Source: DAIOEK01 sp964600595 (GTDB lineage: Bacteria; Chloroflexota; Anaerolineae; Anaerolineales; Anaerolineaceae). Taken from it: 29,724 nucleotides of DNA. Position numbers and translations under genes: made by a program. Of this stretch, positions 23,523 through 29,724 are shown in pieces. The notes under the pieces were generated by a model. It was given only the letters and a program-made list of their open reading frames with translations, ran no database searches and had not been told where the DNA came from. Position 1 is the first letter of the stretch. Every line of letters starts with the position of its first letter. The stretch lies in assembly GCA_964600595.1 (NCBI GenBank), contig CAZRKL010000015.1, positions 1 to 29,724 of the forward strand. The letters run 5' to 3'.

Positions 23523-24923
23523 TTAGGCCTGGGTAATCTCCTGTGCCTTCTTTACTGCATCATCAATTGTTCCAACCATCAGAAATGCCTGCTCAGGCAA
23601 TTCATCGTGTTTGCCATCCAATATTTCACGGAATCCGCGTACAGTCTCCTGGATCGGCACATAAGCCCCGGGAATTCCAGTAAACTGTTCTGCAACCGCC
23701 ATCGGCTGTGAGAAGAATCTTTCAATTTTTCGGGCGCGTGAAACAATGATCTTATCGTCTTCGCTCAACTCATCAAACCCCAAGATGGCGATGATATCCT
23801 GTAAGTCCTTATAACGCTGCAGAATCCGCTGGACTTCACGGGCGGTTTGATAATGCTCTACACCAACGATGTTTGGATCTAGGATACGGCTTGTAGATGA
23901 TAGCGGATCGACCGCCGGGTAGATTCCTTTTTCAACAATCGAGCGTTCCAGCGCGATAGTCGCATCCAGATGGGTAAAGGTAGCCACAGGGGCCGGATCG
24001 GAGTAGTCATCTGCTGGAACATAAACTGCCTGCATGGAAGTGATGGAACCATGGCGGGTGGATGTAATTCTTTCCTGCAGCTCACCCATTTCTGTAGCCA
24101 GTGTCGGCTGGTAACCCACCGCAGAGGGCATACGCCCAAGCAGAGCAGACACTTCTGAACCACTCATGGTAAAGCGGAAGATGTTGTCGATAAATAATAA
24201 AACGTCTTTTCCCTGATCGCGGAAATATTCTGCCATCGCCAGTGCTGTCAGTGCCACACGGAGACGCACACCCGGAGGCTCGTTCATCTGACCGAACACC
24301 ATCACGGTATCCTTCATGACACCCGATTCAACCATTTCTCTGTAGAGCTGGGTTCCTTCACGAGTACGTTCGCCAACTCCTGCGAAAACCGAGTTGCCCT
24401 GATGCACGGTTGCAATCGAACGAATTAACTCCATAATAATGACAGTTTTACCGACACCCGCACCACCAAAGATACCGGTCTTGCCACCTTTAGTAAAGGG
24501 AGCAATCAGATCGATAACCTTCAATCCAGTCTCGAAGACTTCTACTCGTGTGGATTGATCTTCAAATTTTGGAGCCGGGCGGTGAATGGGATAACGTTGC
24601 TCAGATTCAACCGAACCTTTGTTATCCACCGGTCTCCCCAGAACATTGAAAATCCTTCCCAGCGTATTCAGTCCAACTGGAACCATGATGGGTGCTCCAG
24701 TTCGCCATACTTCCATGTCACGTTGGAGACCATCCGTAGAATCCATGGCAACACAACGAACTGTTCCCAAGCCCATGTGTTTTTCTACTTCCAGAATTAC
24801 TATCTCTCTATCAGGAGATGGAATTTCAAGCGCTTCATAAATATCAGGCATATTTTCAGAATCGAATTCAACATCCACAACACCACCGAGGATTTGTAGA
24901 ATGCGTCCGGGTCGTTTTTCCAT
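23523..24923 (-). CDS. atpD: F1 ATP synthase beta subunit
   Basis: A 466-residue catalytic subunit. Walker A is GGAGVGKT (153-160), followed by GVGERTREG, Walker B LLFIDNIFRFT and the DELSEDD sequence of the C-terminal domain. In the usual NIFRFTQAGSEVSALLGR segment the QA pair reads MS here. I use the ATG at 24923, preceded by GGGAGGA nine bases upstream. A TTG at 24956, directly at the atpG stop codon, is a weaker alternative adding 11 residues. Spacing to atpG is 33 bases. Confidence 0.97.
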   Translation of the reverse strand: MEKRPGRILQILGGVVDVEFDSENMPDIYEALEIPSPDREIVILEVEKHMGLGTVRCVAMDSTDGLQRDMEVWRTGAPIMVPVGLNTLGRIFNVLGRPVDNKGSVESEQRYPIHRPAPKFEDQSTRVEVFETGLKVIDLIAPFTKGGKTGIFGGAGVGKTVIIMELIRSIATVHQGNSVFAGVGERTREGTQLYREMVESGVMKDTVMVFGQMNEPPGVRLRVALTALAMAEYFRDQGKDVLLFIDNIFRFTMSGSEVSALLGRMPSAVGYQPTLATEMGELQERITSTRHGSITSMQAVYVPADDYSDPAPVATFTHLDATIALERSIVEKGIYPAVDPLSSTSRILDPNIVGVEHYQTAREVQRILQRYKDLQDIIAILGFDELSEDDKIIVSRARKIERFFSQPMAVAEQFTGIPGAYVPIQETVRGFREILDGKHDELPEQAFLMVGTIDDAVKKAQEITQA

Positions 24924-24956
24924 CAAGATGTTCCTCCCAATACTAACCTGTATCAA

Positions 24957-25844
24957 TTACTTACTCTTGGCGAGTGCTTCGGCACCGCCAGCAATATCTA
25001 ACATATCGTTTGTAATGGATTGCTGCCTGGCTTTGTTATAGTCCAGAGAAAGAATGCCCGCCAACTCAACCGCATTATCGGTCGCATTACGCATGGCGAC
25101 CATCCGGGCAGCATGTTCGCTGGCATTAGATTCCATTACAGCCTGATAAACTTGTAATGCCGTAAACCGTGGGATGATCTGGTCAAGAATTTCACTCTGA
25201 TCCGGTTCATACGTATATACAGCCGATGTTTTATTTACTTTAAAATCATGGATGTGATCATGGTCATCCACCACCAATGGCAGGAGTTTTTTGACTTCAG
25301 GTTCCTGTTTGACCATATTGTAGAAGTTGGTGTAAGCCAGATAGACTTCATCGTACTGACCATCCATAAAGCTGCTCACTGCCATTCTGCCGATGGATGA
25401 TACATCCATAAAACTGGGCGCAGCAGGCAGATTGGAAAAATCAGCCACAACTTTTTTCCCCCGCCGCAGCAGCAAATCGCGACCTTTCCGACCAACAGCG
25501 ATGTAATCAACCGGCTGTTCAAATTGCTTCATGGTCAGAAGTGTATGCCGGAGTATGTTAGTGTTATACGCGCCAGCCAGACCACGATCACTGCTGATCA
25601 AGACGACCAGAATGCGTTCGACTTTTGCATGGGGATTTAAAAGTGGGTGGAGGGAAGTATGACCCGGTTGTTCAGCCAGATGTGAGAGGATCTTCCATGC
25701 CTGCTCTGCATAAGGACGGGTCGCTGAGACGGCTTGAACAGCCTTGCGAACCTTACTGGCACTAACTGCCTGTAAAGCCCGTGTAACCTGTGCGATATTC
25801 TTGACACTCCGTATGCGGAGCCGCATTTCACGCGCAGAAGGCAT
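24957..25844 (-). CDS. atpG: F1 ATP synthase gamma subunit
   Basis: A 295-residue central-stalk protein. The N-terminal helix has REMRLRIRSVKNIAQVTRALQAVSASKVRKA. The middle has VVLISSDRGLAGAYNTNI, and the C-terminal helix has ESNASEHAARMVAMRNATDNA. All are hallmarks of gamma. GAGG lies upstream of the ATG at 25844. It sits 16 bases after atpA and directly before atpD, the standard order. Confidence 0.96.
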   Translation of the reverse strand: MPSAREMRLRIRSVKNIAQVTRALQAVSASKVRKAVQAVSATRPYAEQAWKILSHLAEQPGHTSLHPLLNPHAKVERILVVLISSDRGLAGAYNTNILRHTLLTMKQFEQPVDYIAVGRKGRDLLLRRGKKVVADFSNLPAAPSFMDVSSIGRMAVSSFMDGQYDEVYLAYTNFYNMVKQEPEVKKLLPLVVDDHDHIHDFKVNKTSAVYTYEPDQSEILDQIIPRFTALQVYQAVMESNASEHAARMVAMRNATDNAVELAGILSLDYNKARQQSITNDMLDIAGGAEALAKSK

Positions 25845-25860
25845 ATCTTTTTACCTCTTC

Positions 25861-27522
25861 TCAGGCTGCCTGCCAGGTGGAATTGAAGGTTTCGATTGCC
25901 TGACGCAGCGTCTTCTCGGTTTCCTGCGTTATTTGTTTCTTCTCATGAATATCCTTAATGATATCCGGGTAAGATGATTCCATAAATCTAAGGAGAGCAG
26001 CCTCCCACGAACGTACATGTTCCACAGGAGTGGCATCAGCGTATCCGTTCGTAGCTGCGAATAACGCAATCACCTGGCTGGCCAATGAATATGGGCTGTA
26101 TTGTGGTTGTTTCAAGATCTCTTGCAGACGCTGACCACGGTTCAACTGAGATTGAGTAACCTTATCCAGGTCTGACCCAAATTGGGCGAATGCTGCAAGC
26201 TCACGATACGCAGCCATATCCATTCTCAGTCTCGCTGCCACCTGCTTGATGGCTTTCGTCTGGGCAGAACCACCTACCCGCGAGACCGAAATACCTACAT
26301 TGATGGCTGGTCGAATACCGGCATTGAAGAGGTTGCTTTCCAGGTAGATTTGACCATCTGTAATTGAGATAACATTGGTGGGAATGTACGCGGAGACATC
26401 TCCAAGCAGGGTCTCAATAATTGGCAGCGCGGTCAAAGAACCACCTGAACCTGTGACCGGAACGATTTTGTAATTCTCCCCTTTTTCCTTCAGCGCTTCT
26501 TCAGCAAGGTGTTTGGATAACGGTCCCGAATAGATCTTTCCATCTAGGGCAGATTTTGCATCTACAGTTGCCTGTGTGTATGATTTCTCAACCAATGAAT
26601 AGTTAACAGCCATCCGTGATGCTCGCTCTAGTAAACGTGAATGCAGATAGAATACATCCCCCGGGTATGCTTCACGTCCCGGCGGGCGTCTTAACAGCAG
26701 GGAAACCTGACGGTAAGCCCAGGCATGTTTTGAAAGATCATCATAAACAACCAGCGCATCCCTTCCACTCTCCATAAACTCTTCACCTATGGCACAACCG
26801 GAATATGGAGCGATGTACTGCATCGCCGCCGGTTCATCTGCCGCAGCCATGACAACAATGGTATGCTCCATTGCCCCATAGCTCTCAAGCAACGCGATAG
26901 TTTTTGCGACCTGCGCTTTTTTCTGTCCAATGGCTACATAAATACAAACCAGATTCTTCCCCTTCTGGTTGATGATTGCATCAATCGCGATCGCAGTTTT
27001 ACCGGTCTGGCGGTCACCAATAATTAATTCACGCTGGCCACGCCCAATGGGAATCATCGCGTCAATGGCTTTAATACCAGTTTGAACAGGTGTATCGACA
27101 TCCTGACGATCAATAACACCGGGGGCAATCCGCTCAATTGGGCGATATCCACTGGATTGGATGGGACCTTTACCGTCAATAGGTTCTCCCAGCGCGTTAA
27201 CCGTGCGGCCAATCAAACCATCTCCGACTGGGACACTGGCGATACGCCCTGTTGAATGGATCAACATCCCTTCAACGATAGTATCATACTGACCGAGGAT
27301 AATCACACCCACAGAATCTTTTTCCAGGTTAAAAGCAATACCCTGGACGCCATTATCAAATTCAACCAATTCCTGAGAACGGATATTCGTCAACCCTGAA
27401 ACGCGCGCAATACCATCCCCGGCTTCAAGGACAGTACCGACTTCACGTGCTTCATAAGTTGGTTGGAATGCCTCAATTTTTTGCTGAATTTCTGCGCTGA
27501 CCTGTTTGATAAGATCCGTCAT
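25861..27522 (-). CDS. atpA: F1 ATP synthase alpha subunit with central insertion
   Basis: A 553-residue regulatory subunit, about 50 longer than most bacterial alphas. The P-loop GDRQTGKT is at 169-176. The family sequences VYDDLSKHAWAYRQVSLLLRRPPGREAYPGDVFYLHSRLLERA (259 onward), GSLTALPIIETLLGD and ISVSRVGGSAQTKAIKQVA are present. The extra residues fall between LLERAS and GSGGSLTALP (about 303-357), where homologues have roughly 10-15; the added part is helical and charged. GGAGG precedes the ATG. No Fo gene or atpH lies upstream; ruvA does, separated by 136 bases containing a good promoter. Confidence 0.96.
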   Translation of the reverse strand: MTDLIKQVSAEIQQKIEAFQPTYEAREVGTVLEAGDGIARVSGLTNIRSQELVEFDNGVQGIAFNLEKDSVGVIILGQYDTIVEGMLIHSTGRIASVPVGDGLIGRTVNALGEPIDGKGPIQSSGYRPIERIAPGVIDRQDVDTPVQTGIKAIDAMIPIGRGQRELIIGDRQTGKTAIAIDAIINQKGKNLVCIYVAIGQKKAQVAKTIALLESYGAMEHTIVVMAAADEPAAMQYIAPYSGCAIGEEFMESGRDALVVYDDLSKHAWAYRQVSLLLRRPPGREAYPGDVFYLHSRLLERASRMAVNYSLVEKSYTQATVDAKSALDGKIYSGPLSKHLAEEALKEKGENYKIVPVTGSGGSLTALPIIETLLGDVSAYIPTNVISITDGQIYLESNLFNAGIRPAINVGISVSRVGGSAQTKAIKQVAARLRMDMAAYRELAAFAQFGSDLDKVTQSQLNRGQRLQEILKQPQYSPYSLASQVIALFAATNGYADATPVEHVRSWEAALLRFMESSYPDIIKDIHEKKQITQETEKTLRQAIETFNSTWQAA

Positions 27523-27583
27523 TCATCCTCCAACCAAGTGTGTAATCTATATCTTTACTGTTATCGGCAATAAGTCGAGTTTT

Positions 27584-27612
27584 ATGATACCTGAAAGACC
27601 ATACCTTGTAAA
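27584..27612 (-). promoter_or_regulatory. Promoter of the atpAGDC operon
   Basis: On the minus strand TTTACA (27607-27612) and TATCAT (27584-27589) are separated by 17 bases, each box matching five of six sigma-70 consensus bases. Transcription would start near 27577, giving a 54-base leader to atpA. This makes the F1 genes separately expressible from the ruvC-ruvA cluster. Confidence 0.65.
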
Positions 27613-27658
27613 GCGAGGTCGTAAGGGATTTTCTCGGTTACCCGTATATCATAATGGA

Positions 27659-28237
27659 TTATCGGGTAAAGTATTGCAATGCAATTCGCAACCGGGTTTC
27701 AAGATCGAGCGGAGTATCCCGTGGAATTGCTTGAACCGCCGATTGGCTTTCTACAATACTATAACCGAGGGCTGCGAGGGCATTGATCACATCGGTATCC
27801 ACATCACTCAGGGGAGATACCGTGTCCATGGCATCACCGGAGCGTATTTTATCCTGTAAATGCAGCAGGATCTTCTGGGCTGTTTTGCGCCCTACCCCGG
27901 GTACCCTGGCAAAAGGCTCTGGTTGTTCCTGTACAACCGCCCTACGGATTGCATCCAGGGATAATGTAGATAGGATGCTCAATGCAATCCGCGGACCCAC
28001 GCCATTAACACCCAGCAGCAAAGTGAAGAAGTCTCGCGAATCAATTAAGTCGAACCCATACAGAATCAGGGCATCCTCCCGAACTACCAGGTAGGTATGC
28101 AAATGCAAGTTTTCCCCAATTCTTGCTTCAGCACAAACTGAACTCGTTGTAAAGACGCGTAAACCAACACCACCAACCATAAGAATCACGTGGTCTGAGC
28201 CAATTTCTATCACTTCTCCGCGTACAAGAGCAATCAT
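27659..28237 (-). CDS. ruvA: Holliday junction branch migration protein RuvA
   Basis: A 192-residue protein that binds four-way junctions and recruits RuvB. The OB-fold N-terminus starts MIALVRGEVIEIGSDHVIL. Two helix-hairpin-helix motifs follow: LLGVNGVGPRIALSILS and FARVPGVGRKTAQKILLHL. The C-terminal domain III contains VINALAALGYS. The ATG at 28237 has AAGGGG upstream and follows the methyltransferase stop by four bases; a longer frame from 28297 would overlap that gene. ruvB is not in the window. Confidence 0.95.
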   Translation of the reverse strand: MIALVRGEVIEIGSDHVILMVGGVGLRVFTTSSVCAEARIGENLHLHTYLVVREDALILYGFDLIDSRDFFTLLLGVNGVGPRIALSILSTLSLDAIRRAVVQEQPEPFARVPGVGRKTAQKILLHLQDKIRSGDAMDTVSPLSDVDTDVINALAALGYSIVESQSAVQAIPRDTPLDLETRLRIALQYFTR

Positions 28238-28241
28238 TGCA

Positions 28242-29063
28242 TTATCCCCTTTCAAATCCGGGATTATTTCTCTGTCGATCGATTTCATACAGCACAATAC
28301 CGGTAGCTACAGCCAGGTTGAGTGAATCATTTTTACCGCGCATAGGTATGGATACCATTGCGGAGCAAACCGACTGTAGATTCTCATCCAGTCCCTGACG
28401 CTCACTCCCCATGAATAAAACCATTGGGTCAGGATAAGTGTAATCGTGGAAATCTAATTTCGCTTTATCAGAAGTACCTACAACAGGAACTTGCATTTCG
28501 TGAACCCAGGCTTTAAATTCCACTAAGGATGCCCTGACCAGTTTCCGGGTAAGAACCGCACCCATGCTCGCCCTGATCGCCGAAGGGTCATAAGGGTCAG
28601 TGCATTGATCCAGAAGGATGACACCTTCCGCATCCACGCCATCCATCGAACGAAGGATGGCGCCCAGATTCCCCGGGTCTGCAACCTGATGAAGGGCTAC
28701 CCAAAGGGATTTTTCCGGGATCGTGATTGCATCGAGCTTGGTCCATCGCTGAGAAATAACTGCGGCTACTCCCTGGGGATTATCTTTGTGGGTGATCGAT
28801 TTAAAAATATCCACGCTTACCCGGAGGGTCTTTTCAGGATTTTTTTCTTCGAAATTGACTATGGTTTCCCAACCAATTTCACTGCGCAGTAAATCAGGGC
28901 AGTAGATGATTTTCTGAATAGGCTGTCCAAGTTGAATCGCCTCAATGACTATGCGCAATCCTTCAGAGAGAAACTCGCCGGTGGCATTCCTTTCTTTTCG
29001 ATCGGCCAGCTTGCGGATCGCTTTGATCTGGGGATTTGCGTGGCTGGTAATCATCTCAGGCAT
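28242..29063 (-). CDS. SPOUT (TrmH/SpoU) RNA 2'-O-methyltransferase
   Basis: A 273-residue protein. The N-terminal substrate-binding domain (about 1-105) has SHANPQIKAIRKLADRKER. A SpoU methylase domain follows with the three knot motifs: VADPGNLGAILRS (127-139), LFMGSERQGL (216-225) and IPMRGKNDSLNLAVATGIVLYE (239-260). Members methylate ribose in rRNA or tRNA with S-adenosylmethionine; the target is not evident. The ATG at 29063 overlaps the ruvC end by eight bases and has a G-rich ribosome site. A second ATG at 29054 is possible. Confidence 0.92.
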   Translation of the reverse strand: MPEMITSHANPQIKAIRKLADRKERNATGEFLSEGLRIVIEAIQLGQPIQKIIYCPDLLRSEIGWETIVNFEEKNPEKTLRVSVDIFKSITHKDNPQGVAAVISQRWTKLDAITIPEKSLWVALHQVADPGNLGAILRSMDGVDAEGVILLDQCTDPYDPSAIRASMGAVLTRKLVRASLVEFKAWVHEMQVPVVGTSDKAKLDFHDYTYPDPMVLFMGSERQGLDENLQSVCSAMVSIPMRGKNDSLNLAVATGIVLYEIDRQRNNPGFERG

Positions 29064-29550
29064 CTGGTTCCACCCTCCAACGGGCAGCTCCGGCGTGGCA
29101 GATGGCAATCGCCAGCGCATCCGCTGCGTCATCGGGTTTGGGTACTGCATCCAGGTTCAAGAGCAGTTTGACCATCTGCTGAACCTGTTTTTTATCGGCA
29201 GCCCCATACCCCGTAACTGCCTGCTTAACCTCCAGTGGAGTGTACTCAAAGATAGGTACTCCCGCCTGGGCGAGAGCTAAAATTACAACACCTCGTGCCT
29301 GCCCCACAGCCAGAGCGCTGGTTACATTTCTTTGAAAAAAAAGCTTCTCCACAGCAGCCGCTTCAGGCTTGTGGAGAAGGATGTATTCGGTAATTTTGTT
29401 GTAGATATCAACCAATCGTTCTGATGCTGGTAATCCAGCGGATGTAGTTATTACACACACATCAAGGATGGAGTATTGACCCGGTTGATCCTCTACGATC
29501 AGCCCCAAACCTGTTGTCGCGGTGCCAGGATCAATCCCCAAAACCCGCAT
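29056..29550 (-). CDS. ruvC: Holliday junction resolvase RuvC
   Basis: A 164-residue RNase H-fold endonuclease that cuts four-way junctions. Catalytic acidic residues are all present: Asp7 in GIDPGTATTG, Glu68 in VEKLFF, Asp141 and Asp144 in KPDDAADALAIA. The FFQRNVTSALAVGQARGVV segment is conserved. It starts three bases after yebC and overlaps the methyltransferase start, so yebC-ruvC-methyltransferase-ruvA form one operon. This order around ruvC is common; insertion of an RNA methyltransferase between ruvC and ruvA is less usual. Confidence 0.97.
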   Translation of the reverse strand: MRVLGIDPGTATTGLGLIVEDQPGQYSILDVCVITTSAGLPASERLVDIYNKITEYILLHKPEAAAVEKLFFQRNVTSALAVGQARGVVILALAQAGVPIFEYTPLEVKQAVTGYGAADKKQVQQMVKLLLNLDAVPKPDDAADALAIAICHAGAARWRVEPDA

Positions 29551-29553
29551 GGT

Positions 29554-29724
29554 TTATTCAGCTTCGAGCGCAGCAATAGCCTCATCCGTCAGCTTGAGGT
29601 TATGGAAGACATTTTGCACATCATCCAGCTCTTCAAGTGCCTCAATTGTTTTCATCACCGCGAGAGCTTTATCAGTTTCGAGTTCCGTTTCTTGTGAGGG
29701 GATCATTCGCAGACCGGCTTCTTC
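29554..29724 (-). CDS. yebC: YebC/PmpR family protein, C-terminal part (cut by window edge)
   Basis: The last 56 residues of a YebC-type protein: EEAGLRMIPSQETEL then an Ala/Thr-rich turn, IEALEELDDVQNVFHNLKLT and a short Glu/Ala-rich tail. The LEELDDVQNV-N signature is diagnostic. The family is annotated as transcriptional regulators and has been linked to translation of proline-rich stretches. The frame runs off the window at 29724, so the start is not visible. yebC next to ruvC is a conserved arrangement. Confidence 0.93.
   Translation of the reverse strand, partial: EEAGLRMIPSQETELETDKALAVMKTIEALEELDDVQNVFHNLKLTDEAIAALEAE

Noticed and set aside
27638..27669. Inverted repeat TTACCCG/CGGGTAA as ruvA terminator
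   Set aside because: The loop is 18 bases and no T tract follows on the minus strand; probably chance or a weak structure.
1..29724. CRISPR arrays, insertion sequences, integrases, toxin-antitoxin or prophage genes
   Set aside because: No regularly spaced repeats, transposase-like proteins or phage-type genes were seen on either strand.

Overview
The window is a dense, core-genome stretch of a moderately AT-rich bacterium. It most likely belongs to Chloroflexota, class Anaerolineae. This placement is inference from gene content: an Asp23-FakA-FakB set, a RecG with an extra N-terminal domain, an MreB-like gene directly behind atpC, a four-cysteine L28, and a Lon/FolC pair. No marker rRNA is present, and I see no prophage, transposase, integrase or CRISPR array. 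Intergenic spaces are short, and none exceeds about 140 bases.

Layout. (1) Positions 28-2190, minus strand: an unrecognised 172-residue protein, a membrane-anchored SH3-like protein and a Ca2+/H+ antiporter. (2) 2282-3969, plus: a membrane-anchored Ser/Thr kinase translationally coupled to ribulose-phosphate 3-epimerase. (3) 4022-4204, minus: rpmB, which shares a bidirectional terminator with rpe. (4) 4344-10848, plus: Asp23-like protein, fakA, fakB (DegV), recG, coaD and a coiled-coil protein, closed by a strong hairpin terminator. (5) 10897-14777, minus: folC then lon, from a recognisable promoter. (6) 14874-18661, plus: DUF503 protein, an SDR oxidoreductase interrupted by an artificial 100-N gap, and a radical SAM pair (TIGR03960/TIGR03936 type). 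(7) 18651-19538, minus: an EamA transporter. (8) 19614-19685, plus: tRNA-Arg(CCG), followed by a ferric-reductase-like flavocytochrome and a 32-residue membrane peptide. (9) 21188-29724, minus, in transcription order: yebC (partial), ruvC, an SPOUT RNA methyltransferase, ruvA, atpA-atpG-atpD-atpC, an mreB-like gene and a membrane protein with two PH-like repeats.

Functional themes. fakA and fakB form an exogenous fatty-acid kinase module. coaD supplies coenzyme A. ruvC, ruvA and recG process Holliday junctions and stalled forks. The atp genes encode only the F1 catalytic part (alpha, gamma, beta, epsilon); the Fo genes and delta must lie elsewhere.

Nothing here is a clearly new defence or mobile system. 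The most interesting points are: the MreB paralogue with altered ATP-site residues coupled to a PH-repeat membrane protein and preceded by a 12-bp-arm palindrome; the split ATP synthase with an enlarged alpha subunit and its own good promoter; a FakA lacking the expected zinc-binding cysteine; a 5'-terminal hairpin on the rpmB transcript; the small membrane peptide behind the ferric-reductase-like gene; and proof from the sequence that the assembly gap is spurious.
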